From SIG299 sp045531955 (GTDB taxonomy: Bacteria; Bacillota; Clostridia; Lachnospirales; Lachnospiraceae): 64,000 bases of DNA. Position 1 is the stretch's first letter. Each line of letters opens with the position of its first letter. This document shows, in pieces, positions 24,635 to 32,055 of the stretch. The stretch spans positions 12,997-76,996 of the forward strand of contig JAZSFC010000023.1 in NCBI GenBank assembly GCA_045531955.1, in the 5' to 3' direction. A model generated the notes under the pieces. The model did not search any database and had not been told where the DNA came from. It saw nothing but the letters and a program-made list of their open reading frames with translations. Position numbers and translations under genes: made by a program.

Positions 24635-25039
24635 CTTATCGCCGGATAAAAAGATAACACAAGTCGCGTCAGCTGTAAAGCCACTTTCATCCGCCGGGGC
24701 CAAATAAGAATGATACTTTTGAACCTTGGTTCCCGCTGATGCAAGGCTTCCGGCAGTTGTATCAATAAAACTTCCTACAATAGTTGCATTGCCGGTATAT
24801 AAAATCACCTGGGTACCCTGGGCAAATGTCAGAGTTTCTCCTTTCTTTATAGTAATACATTCAAAACCGGCACTCATCTTTTCCATCTGTTGTTCCAGAT
24901 AGCTTCTGGTAATCAACGGATCTCCCACGGAACCCGGCTCATTGGTGGCTGCTCCTACTGTCATGCCGGAGCAAAATAATAACGTTCCTACCATCACTGC
25001 TCCCGCAGTCATCCATACTCTTTTTTTCTTTTTATTCAT
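24629..25039 (-). CDS. Secreted protein of unknown function
   Basis: 136 residues with a clear signal peptide (basic KKKKRVW, hydrophobic AGAVMVGTLLFCSGMTVGAA, likely cut after about residue 31). The mature part has PGSVGDPLITRSYLEQQ and FECITIKKGETLTFAQGTQVILYTG, a pattern I have seen in clostridial secreted proteins without assigned function. It follows the membrane protein at 25054 by 14 bases and is probably co-transcribed with it. Confidence 0.75.
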   Translation of the reverse strand: MNKKKKRVWMTAGAVMVGTLLFCSGMTVGAATNEPGSVGDPLITRSYLEQQMEKMSAGFECITIKKGETLTFAQGTQVILYTGNATIVGSFIDTTAGSLASAGTKVQKYHSYLAPADESGFTADATCVIFLSGDKH

Positions 25040-25053
25040 AGCCTCTCTTCTTT

Positions 25054-25803
25054 CTATTCTGCATTATTCGTGTTATTATACCGCATCATTTCCTCCAACC
25101 GTTCCTTGGAACGTTTGGAAGAAATCAGAAAACCGTCTTTTTCCCTGCTGCCCGGTGCTTCTTCCACAATTGTTTGTTGCACCGTTTGAAGACTTTCGTA
25201 GTATGACCATCGTTCTTCTGTTGTCCGGCTGGAAAATGACCCTGCCAGCCATTCTGTATATCCTTCAAAAAAATCCGAAGCATCGGTCTCCTTTTCCTGA
25301 AGTTCCAGCCACTCCCGGAATGATGCGGCATCGGTCCGGACATATTCCGTAAATGAAATTCCGATTACTTCCGATAAAATCCGGTTACACCCCGTCAAAC
25401 CATACTCTTTTGAAAAACTTTCTGCCATGTTGGAAAGTTTAAAATGCTGCGGCAACTCCGGCGCATACGTCTGCAGACTCTTATACAGTTCTTCCGATAA
25501 ATTAACTTTCGTATCCACCGGAAGTTTCAAATAAAACACGGTTTGCTGTCCCACCGGAAATACTTCGATATATATTTCCGATATTTTTTTCGAATTTTCT
25601 TCCGCAATGTAGTATACTGTTACCGGACTCTGCTCCGGTTTGTCCGGCTTCGGAGCGATAGTCACTTCCGGTTTCTGTTGTGATGTCACCTCTACCGCAA
25701 AAATCTCATTGATAAGCGGAACAAATGCCAGCATAGTCAGCACCACCGTTAATATGCAGCCAAATGCAGCCAATAAAATTTTTCCGGAAGATTTTTGTTT
25801 CAT
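25054..25803 (-). CDS. Membrane-anchored extracytoplasmic protein, weakly LCP-like
   Basis: 249 residues. One transmembrane anchor (about 9-30) is followed by a Pro/Lys-rich linker and a soluble domain. The region YLKLPVDTKVNLSEELYKSL...KLSNMAESFSKEYG vaguely recalls the start of LytR-CpsA-Psr domains, but the conserved arginines of that catalytic fold are not evident and the protein is short, so the name is not given. It is divergent from the ECF sigma gene at 25936 and co-directional with the secreted protein after it. Confidence 0.6.
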   Translation of the reverse strand: MKQKSSGKILLAAFGCILTVVLTMLAFVPLINEIFAVEVTSQQKPEVTIAPKPDKPEQSPVTVYYIAEENSKKISEIYIEVFPVGQQTVFYLKLPVDTKVNLSEELYKSLQTYAPELPQHFKLSNMAESFSKEYGLTGCNRILSEVIGISFTEYVRTDAASFREWLELQEKETDASDFFEGYTEWLAGSFSSRTTEERWSYYESLQTVQQTIVEEAPGSREKDGFLISSKRSKERLEEMMRYNNTNNAE

Positions 25804-25862
25804 CTTATTATTCGCACCTTTCCAAAGTCATTGGAAATATTGTAAACTAAATTTCAAAAAAA

Positions 25863-25892
25863 TGCAACGTAAGTACAATTGTTCCCGTCATA
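25863..25892 (+). promoter_or_regulatory. ECF-type promoter of the sigma/anti-sigma pair
   Basis: TGCAAC (25863-25868), 17 bp, CGTCATAA (25886-25893). An AAC motif in the -35 region and CGTC in the -10 region are the hallmarks of ECF promoters, so the sigma factor probably transcribes its own gene. Confidence 0.5.
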
Positions 25893-25935
25893 ATTAACAG
25901 ATACGAAAAATCAGCAAAAGAAAGGAGGACTATTT

Positions 25936-26496
25936 ATGGACGACAAACAACTCATCACCCTGTTTTTTCAACGTTCGGAACAGGCAATTGCAGGCTTAAA
26001 AGAAAGATACGGCTCTCTCTGCCTCTCTGTTGCCCGTCGGATTCTGCCGGATGCGCGGGATGCAGAAGAATGCCTGGGGGATGTACTACTAAAGGTATGG
26101 AATTCCATTCCGCCGGAACATCCGGAATGTCTGACCGCCTATCTTTCTAAGGTAACCAGAAACACAGCATTGGACCGGTATTCTTACAATCATGCCGGCA
26201 AACGTTCCACTTCCCTGACAGACGCCTTCGATGAACTTGAATACAGTCTTGCCGCTTCCTTCGATGTAGAACAGCAAATACAGGAGCAGGATTTCCGCCG
26301 GTTTATTAATGAATTTCTCCGCGGTTTAAAAAAGGAGAACCGGATATTCTTTGTCCGCAGGTACTGGTACGGCGAAAGCATTTCCGAAATTGCCACTACC
26401 TTCCGGATTAGCGAAGAAAAAGTCAAATCATCCCTGTTCCGCACAAGAAACCGTTTAAAATCCGCATTAGAAAAGGAGGGATTACATTATGAGTAA
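25936..26496 (+). CDS. ECF-type RNA polymerase sigma factor
   Basis: 186 residues. Region 2 is visible as DAEECLGDVLLKVWNSIPPEHPECLTAYLSKVTRNTALDRY (about 42-82) and region 4 as RYWYGESISEIATTFRISEEKVKSSLFRTRNRL (about 142-174). It directs polymerase to a small regulon. AAGGAGG precedes the ATG. The next gene, a membrane protein, overlaps its end by eight bases, the usual place of the cognate anti-sigma factor. Confidence 0.92.
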   Translation: MDDKQLITLFFQRSEQAIAGLKERYGSLCLSVARRILPDARDAEECLGDVLLKVWNSIPPEHPECLTAYLSKVTRNTALDRYSYNHAGKRSTSLTDAFDELEYSLAASFDVEQQIQEQDFRRFINEFLRGLKKENRIFFVRRYWYGESISEIATTFRISEEKVKSSLFRTRNRLKSALEKEGLHYE

Positions 26497-27409
26497 AAAA
26501 AACTTCGATTTATGGATGAATTCTGTTGATGATTCTATTTTAGAAGAAGCAGCAACCGTACCCGGCACTGCCAAGAAAAAAAAATACCGTTCTTATGCTA
26601 TTATCGCTGCTGCGTGCCTCGTTTTTGCAATTACCGGTCTTTTACTCCGGCACGGGTTACTTTCCGGCACCCACCCGGATACTTCCCCGGGCATTACAGG
26701 CACCACAGTTCCGAGCAGCAAACCTCAGGAAACAAAAACACCCGAAAAATCCATTCGTGAAGAGGTGTTTGTAAAGGACGGTACCGACTATACGCTTCTT
26801 TCCTGCGAAACCCCGGAAGCAACGGATATTTCCGGCACAACAACCACAACCGCAGAAGAACTCTCCTGGTATGCCGGAGGCTTGGAAATACTACTGTGTA
26901 GTACTGAAAATAATATTTGGGCAAGCTGGTACGATACTACCACCGGTACCCAGTGGTGTCTCATGGGGGACACATCTTCCCTGGCACTTTTAACTACAGC
27001 CAAAGATTTAATAGAGGAATTAGGCTATAATGTAGCTGTCGCCCCGGAAACAGCCACCGATGTTACCTACAATGCGTTCCGGATTAACAACCTCTCCGTA
27101 GCGGAAACCACCTTCCTGCTGGATGACATCCGCTACAACTACCGTATGGCCGCCACCTATGAAATTGCCGAGGATTTTGACGACATCTCCGGCACCGGAG
27201 AATTTTATGACATTCAAACCTCCGGAGAAGTCGGCTGGTGCCCTGCCCGAATCTATTACAATGAAAACGGCTACGGAAAAATAATCTGGTTTGACATTGT
27301 GCCCGGTTTACTTTATAGTTTAAGTATGGAAACAAATGCTTCCGAAGATGTTCTGCTCTCCATGGCTCATACCTTGTTCCGCCCGGCTCAGGATGAAGCA
27401 AACTGGTAA
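26489..27409 (+). CDS. Membrane protein, probable anti-sigma factor of the upstream ECF sigma
   Basis: 306 residues: a short cytoplasmic part with an acidic helix (DLWMNSVDDSILEEA, about 6-20), one transmembrane helix (YAIIAAACLVFAITGLLL, about 36-53), a Pro/Thr-rich linker, and an extracytoplasmic domain of about 210 residues. No zinc-binding anti-sigma motif is seen. The anti-sigma role is inferred from topology and the eight-base overlap with the sigma gene; the outer domain would be the sensor. Confidence 0.72.
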   Translation: MSKKNFDLWMNSVDDSILEEAATVPGTAKKKKYRSYAIIAAACLVFAITGLLLRHGLLSGTHPDTSPGITGTTVPSSKPQETKTPEKSIREEVFVKDGTDYTLLSCETPEATDISGTTTTTAEELSWYAGGLEILLCSTENNIWASWYDTTTGTQWCLMGDTSSLALLTTAKDLIEELGYNVAVAPETATDVTYNAFRINNLSVAETTFLLDDIRYNYRMAATYEIAEDFDDISGTGEFYDIQTSGEVGWCPARIYYNENGYGKIIWFDIVPGLLYSLSMETNASEDVLLSMAHTLFRPAQDEANW

Positions 27410-27434
27410 TCGGAAGTCTGTCTGCAGACTATAA

Positions 27435-27468
27435 AGAAAGGAGCGCAGCCTCCGCTGCCACAAAATTT
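27435..27468 (+). promoter_or_regulatory. Shine-Dalgarno separated from its start codon by a hairpin
   Basis: AAAGGAG lies unusually far (about 27 bases) from the ATG of the SDR gene. Between them GCAGC-CTCC-GCTGC can fold and would bring the site to about 12 bases. No closer ribosome site or alternative in-frame start exists. Confidence 0.4.
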
Positions 27469-28200
27469 ATGGAAAGAAAAGTTGCCCTTGTTACCGGAGC
27501 CTCCCGGGGAATCGGAAGAGCCATTGCCCTGACCTTTGCCCAGAACGGCTATGATGTCATTATCAACTGCTTAAAAAGCGCAGATGCCCTTGCCAGTCTG
27601 GAACGCCAGATTTTATCCATGGGAGTCCGTTGTAAATCCTTTGTCGGAGATGTAGGCAGCCCTTCCTTTGTGGAGCTGATGTTCCGTTCCATCGAAAAGG
27701 AATTCGGCACACTGGATGTGCTCATCAACAATGCCGGAATTTCTTACGTCGGCCTGCTTACCGACATGACTCCCTCCGACTGGAAAATGGTAATGGATAC
27801 CAACCTTTCTTCCGTCTTTTACTGCTGCTCCAAAGCCATTCCGATGATGTTAAAAAAACAGAGCGGACGCATCATCAACATTTCCTCCATGTGGGGAACC
27901 TGCGGTGCCTCCTGTGAAGTTGCCTACTCCGCTTCCAAGGGTGGTATGGATGCTTTCACCAAAGCCCTTGCAAAAGAGCTTGCTCCAAGCGGTATCACCG
28001 TCAATGCTATTGCCTGCGGTGTTATCGACACCGAAATGAACAGCTGCTTCTCTGAGGAAGAATTAGAAGCCCTCGCGGTAGAAATCCCAATCGGACGCTT
28101 CGGTGCTCCGGAAGAAGTTGCTGACTTTGCATTGCAGATTGCCAAAGGAAATGCTTATTTAACCGGACAAATTATACATTTGGATGGTGGATATTTATAG
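27469..28200 (+). CDS. Short-chain dehydrogenase/reductase, FabG-like
   Basis: 243 residues. Cofactor motif TGASRGIGRAI (about 9-19), NNAG (about 87-90), catalytic ISSMWG Ser, and Tyr-Lys in AYSASKGG (about 150-157). It could be a 3-oxoacyl-ACP reductase, but it is not in a fatty-acid cluster, so the substrate is open. It follows the anti-sigma gene by 59 bases on the same strand and may belong to that transcript. Confidence 0.85.
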   Translation: MERKVALVTGASRGIGRAIALTFAQNGYDVIINCLKSADALASLERQILSMGVRCKSFVGDVGSPSFVELMFRSIEKEFGTLDVLINNAGISYVGLLTDMTPSDWKMVMDTNLSSVFYCCSKAIPMMLKKQSGRIINISSMWGTCGASCEVAYSASKGGMDAFTKALAKELAPSGITVNAIACGVIDTEMNSCFSEEELEALAVEIPIGRFGAPEEVADFALQIAKGNAYLTGQIIHLDGGYL

Positions 28201-28208
28201 AAAACAAC

Positions 28209-28268
28209 AAAACACATATCTCCTTCGAACCCGCTATCGCTAACGGTTCGCGCAGAGATATGTGTTTT
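28209..28268. terminator. Bidirectional terminator between SDR and MATE genes
   Basis: Fourteen-base arms AAAACACATATCTC (28209-28222) and its complement (28255-28268) with an inner CGAACC/GGTTCG stem, T tracts on both sides, between convergent genes. Confidence 0.88.
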
Positions 28269-28271
28269 TTA

Positions 28272-29612
28272 TTACAGATTAGCAAGTTTGTTTTTCTTTA
28301 AATACGGACTCTTTAGCAACATAAATACCAATGGTATTACCATCAAAATCCACACCACCGGCTCTGCCAGGATTACTCCCCAGTAACCAAGGCGGGGTAC
28401 CATTAGTTTTGCAAACACCACTTTACCCACCAGTTCCACAAAGCTGGATACAATCGGGGTAATGTGGTTGCCAAGCCCCTGTAACACATTTCTAAACAGA
28501 GTTACACAAGCTGCCACCATATAAAATATGGTATCGAATTTCAAATAGGTTGCCCCTGTTTTAAGCACCTCTTCCGTTTCGCTTCCGGTAATCATATGTA
28601 TCAAATGTTCCGCCACCGTGTTTGCAAGAAGAATAACCATAAGCACCCAGCAGGCCAGAAATACAAGCGCCCCAAACAATCCTTTGCGGATTCTGTCATA
28701 CTTTCCTGCACCTAAGTTTTGTCCGGTGAAGGTACACATAGCCGCACCGGTAATACTGAAGGCCATCATAAAAATTTCGGTCACTTTTCTTGCTGCAGTA
28801 TGAGCCACAATAATATTTTGTCCGAGGCCGTTGATGGCAGTCTGGAGCATTACGGTACCAAACTGTACCAGAGAACTCATGAATGCCATGGAACATCCCG
28901 CTGCCAGAAGCTCTTTCATTAGAGAAGCATCCGGCTTCATATCCTTTATAGCAAACCGCAGGATGTCGTATTTCTTTAGCATATATCCAATGCAAAGTAT
29001 TGCGGAAATCCCCTGAGCAATGACGGTAGCCAGGCCTGCACCGAATACTCCCAGATGCAGACTGTTGATGAAGTAAATGTCCAGCAGTACATTTAAAAAA
29101 CTGGAACAAATCAGTAAAATCAGCGGTGTCACGGAATTACCGAGAGCACGCAGGGTTGCTGCGCCTAAGTTGTAAGCAAAAGTAAAAAACAGTCCGCAGA
29201 TGAGTACCGTACAATAGCTTTTTGCATCGATAAGCAAATGAGGCTCTATCTGCATAAATACCATCAGGCCGTCCATGCAAGTCAGGCACACAGTTACTAA
29301 GATAACGCAAAGAAGCAATCCCATCCCCACCGATAGTGCAAATGCTTTTTTCAGTTTTTCCAATTTTCTACCACCGTAGAATCTCGCCATCGGCACGGCA
29401 AATCCAAGTGTCATACCGTTCATAAAACCAATTAACAAATTAGAAAGTACACTTGTTCCGCCAACGGCTGCCAGTGCTTCTTCTCCCAGATAAGTACCTA
29501 CGATACGGGTATCTGCCAGGGAATAAAACAGCTGGAACAGATTACCGAAAAAGATTGGTACGGCAAACAATACTAAGGTTTTAAACAACGGTCCTTTCGT
29601 CAGGTCTTTCAT
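28272..29612 (-). CDS. MATE family efflux transporter
   Basis: 446 residues with about twelve hydrophobic segments in two related halves; the start KDLTKGPLFKTLVLFAVPIFFGNLFQLFY and the mirrored repeat near residue 230 are typical of the bacterial DinF/NorM-related branch. It probably exports cationic drugs or metabolites in exchange for Na+ or H+. Its ATG overlaps the stop of the tcdA gene by four bases, so translation is coupled. Confidence 0.92.
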   Translation of the reverse strand: MKDLTKGPLFKTLVLFAVPIFFGNLFQLFYSLADTRIVGTYLGEEALAAVGGTSVLSNLLIGFMNGMTLGFAVPMARFYGGRKLEKLKKAFALSVGMGLLLCVILVTVCLTCMDGLMVFMQIEPHLLIDAKSYCTVLICGLFFTFAYNLGAATLRALGNSVTPLILLICSSFLNVLLDIYFINSLHLGVFGAGLATVIAQGISAILCIGYMLKKYDILRFAIKDMKPDASLMKELLAAGCSMAFMSSLVQFGTVMLQTAINGLGQNIIVAHTAARKVTEIFMMAFSITGAAMCTFTGQNLGAGKYDRIRKGLFGALVFLACWVLMVILLANTVAEHLIHMITGSETEEVLKTGATYLKFDTIFYMVAACVTLFRNVLQGLGNHITPIVSSFVELVGKVVFAKLMVPRLGYWGVILAEPVVWILMVIPLVFMLLKSPYLKKNKLANL

Positions 29613-30343
29613 GATAACTCTCTCGCTTCTTTTGTCAAATCTTTAATTACTTCCGATGCAATAATGAGTCCTGCCACCGACGGCACAAACGCGGTACTGC
29701 CCGGAGTTCCACGGCGTTTTGCTACAGGATCTACCTCCTCCAGTGCAACCTTCGGTATAATCGGCTGCTCCTTGGAATAAACCACCTTCACACCCTTGAT
29801 TCCCCGGTCCTTTAATTCTTTTCGCATAACCTTGGCAAGAGGGCACACGGAAGTCTTAGAAATATCTGTAACCTCCAGCTCCATCGGATTCAGTTTATTA
29901 CCGGTGCCCATACTGCTGATAACCGAAACCCCTGCTTCTTTAGAAAACTGAATAATTGCAATTTTCGCCGTTACCGTATCCACTGCATCCACCACATAAG
30001 CATATTCACTGAACTCATATTCTTCCTTCTTCTCCGGAAGAAAAAATTCCTGCCGTAGGGTAACTTCCGCCTTGGGATTGATGGAAAGAATACGGTCCCG
30101 CATCACTTCCACCTTTGGCTTGCCGATGGTATCCACCGTTGCAATAATCTGACGGTTTAAATTGGATACGGACACTGTATCGTTATCGATCAAATCAAAC
30201 TTGCCGATACCGCTTCTTGCCAGTGCTTCCACTGCGTAACCGCCAACGCCGCCGACACCAAACACTGCCACCTTGGCGTTTTGTAAAATTTCCATGGCGT
30301 CACCGCCAATCAGTGCTTCTATTCGCGAAAACTGCTCTGTCAT
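29609..30343 (-). CDS. tcdA: tRNA threonylcarbamoyladenosine dehydratase (TcdA/CsdL type)
   Basis: 244 residues, E1/ThiF fold. ATP-dependent closure of t6A37 in tRNA to the cyclic ct6A form. The nucleotide loop GVGGVGGYAVEALARSG (about 29-45), the acidic site FDLIDNDTVSVSNLNRQ (about 49-65) and DAVDTVTAK (about 117-125) match the family, as does the KTSVCPLAKVMRKEL segment. It lies just downstream of the AspRS gene (18 bases), so two tRNA-related genes are co-transcribed from the attenuated leader. Confidence 0.9.
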   Translation of the reverse strand: MTEQFSRIEALIGGDAMEILQNAKVAVFGVGGVGGYAVEALARSGIGKFDLIDNDTVSVSNLNRQIIATVDTIGKPKVEVMRDRILSINPKAEVTLRQEFFLPEKKEEYEFSEYAYVVDAVDTVTAKIAIIQFSKEAGVSVISSMGTGNKLNPMELEVTDISKTSVCPLAKVMRKELKDRGIKGVKVVYSKEQPIIPKVALEEVDPVAKRRGTPGSTAFVPSVAGLIIASEVIKDLTKEARELS

Positions 30344-30361
30344 ACTAATTTATTTTCCTTT

Positions 30362-31696
30362 CTACGGTGTTACCCGGTTAATGTCTCTTGGGAATAACGA
30401 GGAAAGACGCACATTCTCCTGGTTCAAAAGCTTTGCGGTCAGGCGCTCCAAGCCGATACCCAATCCTCCATGCGGCGGCATACCGGCTTTATGCATCATC
30501 AGATAGCTTTCAAAGGCTTCCGGATTCATCCCCCGGGCTTCCATCTTTGCCACCTGTTCCCTGTAGTTGTGGATACGCTGTCCCCCCGTGGTAATTTCCA
30601 ATCCGCGGAACAACAAATCAAAGCTTAAGGTCTCTTCCGGATTTTCTTTGCTGTCCATGGCATAAAACGGACGCTTTGCACTCGGATAATGGGTTACAAA
30701 AACGAATTCACTGCCGGTCTGCTTCTTAATAAGTTCACACAGCAGTTTTTCTTCTTCCGGCTCGAAGTCGTGGCTTTCTTTGAACTCCCGGTGATAAGCT
30801 TTTGCCACCATTTCCTTGGCTTCCGAAAATTTTATCGCAGGAATTTCAGTAATCTCCGGCAGCTGCACCTTAAGAAGGGACAGTTCCTGTTCGTATTGTT
30901 CCTGTAAAAACGCCATGATATACTTAAGCATTGCGGTTTCCATCTGCATAATTTCTTCAAAGCTTTCGATGAAACCCATTTCAAAGTCCACGCCGGTGTA
31001 CTCATTTAAATGTCTTGCCGTGTCGTGCTTTTCTGCCCGGAACACCGGTGCTATTTCAAACACACGCTCGAACACGCCCACCATCATCTGCTTGTAAAAC
31101 TGCGGACTTTGGGCAAGATAGGCCTGCTTTCCAAAATAATCAAGTTTAAAAATATTGGCACCGCCTTCGGCTCCTTCCGATACGATTTTCGGAGAATGGA
31201 TTTCCGTAAACCGTTCCCGGTGCATAAATTCCCTAATCGCCCGGCAAATGCCTTCCTGTATTTTAAAAATAGCACGTTCCTTTTCATTTCGCAATGTAAT
31301 CGGACGATAATTTAATAAATTTTCCAGAGAAGTGTCTACCCGCTTATTATTGATTACAATCGGAGACAGTTCTTCCGGCCGGGATAATACTTCTGCGAAA
31401 AGCATCTGCAGTTCATACCCCACTTTAGAACGTTCTTCGGCAACTACATTCGCCGTAATCCGCACCGCACTTTCTTCCTGCAATAGTTCCAACGGAAATT
31501 CACTGAATTCACTGCTGTAAATGCACTGCACTACCGCTCGTTTTGTCCTAATCAGCACAAACGCAAAATCGCTCATTTTGCGGATTTTGTAAACCATACC
31601 GTGTATTTTCACTTTGGTTCCGATATAATTTTGTAACTGCTCTGCTTCCACAACCTGCAACCTGTTATTTTTGTTTTCTTCACTAATATACTTCAT
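30362..31696 (-). CDS. aspS: Aspartate-tRNA ligase, archaeal/non-discriminating type
   Basis: 444 residues, the short archaeal/eukaryal-like form without the GAD insertion of bacterial AspRS. An OB-fold anticodon domain (about 15-110) is followed by the class II core: motif 2 FRAEKHDTARHLNEYTGVD (about 222-240) and motif 3 GLGIGLERL (about 418-426). Enzymes of this type often also charge tRNA-Asn with Asp for later amidation. The ATG at 31696 is chosen over 31711 because GGAGG lies seven bases before it. A long leader with a peptide rich in Asp codons precedes it. Confidence 0.93.
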   Translation of the reverse strand: MKYISEENKNNRLQVVEAEQLQNYIGTKVKIHGMVYKIRKMSDFAFVLIRTKRAVVQCIYSSEFSEFPLELLQEESAVRITANVVAEERSKVGYELQMLFAEVLSRPEELSPIVINNKRVDTSLENLLNYRPITLRNEKERAIFKIQEGICRAIREFMHRERFTEIHSPKIVSEGAEGGANIFKLDYFGKQAYLAQSPQFYKQMMVGVFERVFEIAPVFRAEKHDTARHLNEYTGVDFEMGFIESFEEIMQMETAMLKYIMAFLQEQYEQELSLLKVQLPEITEIPAIKFSEAKEMVAKAYHREFKESHDFEPEEEKLLCELIKKQTGSEFVFVTHYPSAKRPFYAMDSKENPEETLSFDLLFRGLEITTGGQRIHNYREQVAKMEARGMNPEAFESYLMMHKAGMPPHGGLGIGLERLTAKLLNQENVRLSSLFPRDINRVTP

Positions 31697-31793
31697 TTCT
31701 GATTCCTCCATCTTTCATAAATTATTTTTCTATGATAAAGAAACCGGATATGGTTGTGCCTTCGTCCGGGCCCTGAACAAAAACACATAAAGA

Positions 31794-31830
31794 AAGACCA
31801 CACCCGTTTCCTTATTCCCGGTGTGGTCTT
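31794..31830 (-). terminator. Attenuator terminator in the aspS leader
   Basis: Perfect 11-bp stem AAGACCACACC (31794-31804) with its complement (31820-31830), followed on the minus strand by a T-rich run. It stands about 100 bases before aspS, so it must be bypassed for expression. A second segment (31844-31856) can pair with its 5' arm. Confidence 0.85.
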
Positions 31831-31843
31831 GCTATTTATTATG

Positions 31844-31907
31844 CCACACAGGTACAACACAAATAGCGCATGTACCTGTGGATGTTAGTCCAAAGCTACA
31901 TGCGCTG
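31844..31907 (-). promoter_or_regulatory. Alternative pairing segments of the aspS attenuator
   Basis: Read on the minus strand. Segment 1 CAGCGCATGTAG (31907-31896) includes the leader stop codon. Segment 2 (31881-31865) pairs either with segment 1 (10 bp, AGCGCATGTA/TACATGCGCT) or with segment 3 (31856-31844; 10 bp, CACAGGTACA/TGTACCTGTG). Segment 3 can instead pair through GTGTGG with CCACAC in the terminator arm. Only one of each pair can form at a time. Confidence 0.7.
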
Positions 31908-31952
31908 TCTATCGTCGTCCCTGTTCAGTTTCGCAAACTGAAGATTTCTCAT
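31896..31952 (-). CDS. Leader peptide of aspS, aspartate-codon rich
   Basis: 18 residues, MRNLQFAKLNRDDDRQRM, with three consecutive Asp codons (GAC GAC GAT) at positions 12-14. GAGG lies 11 bases before the ATG. Its stop codon falls inside the first alternative RNA segment. A perfect hairpin (TTCAGTTT-CGC-AAACTGAA, 31924-31942) lies in the codons before the Asp run and may pause polymerase to synchronise it with the ribosome. The peptide is proposed to act by being translated, not as a product. Confidence 0.72.
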   Translation of the reverse strand: MRNLQFAKLNRDDDRQRM

Positions 31953-31983
31953 GATAACAGCCTCGTTTCTTAATTTGAAACCG

Positions 31984-32012
31984 AGTTTATCACTTAATTT
32001 TCCGTTTGTCAA
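31984..32012 (-). promoter_or_regulatory. Promoter of the aspS leader
   Basis: On the minus strand TTGACA (32012-32007), exactly 17 bp, TAAACT (31989-31984), about 30 bases before the leader peptide start. Confidence 0.8.
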
Positions 32013-32055
32013 ATGTTTTTTCAGATTTTTTGCAAAGTACCGTAAATAAATACGC

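Noticed and set aside
25054..25803. LytR-CpsA-Psr ligase
   Set aside because: Resemblance is limited to the first part of the domain; the catalytic arginines and the later conserved blocks are not seen and the protein is too short.
31697..32012. T-box leader upstream of aspS
   Set aside because: No T-box core (AGGGTGGNACCGCG) and no stem I/specifier pattern were found on the minus strand; the peptide-plus-terminator arrangement explains the region better.
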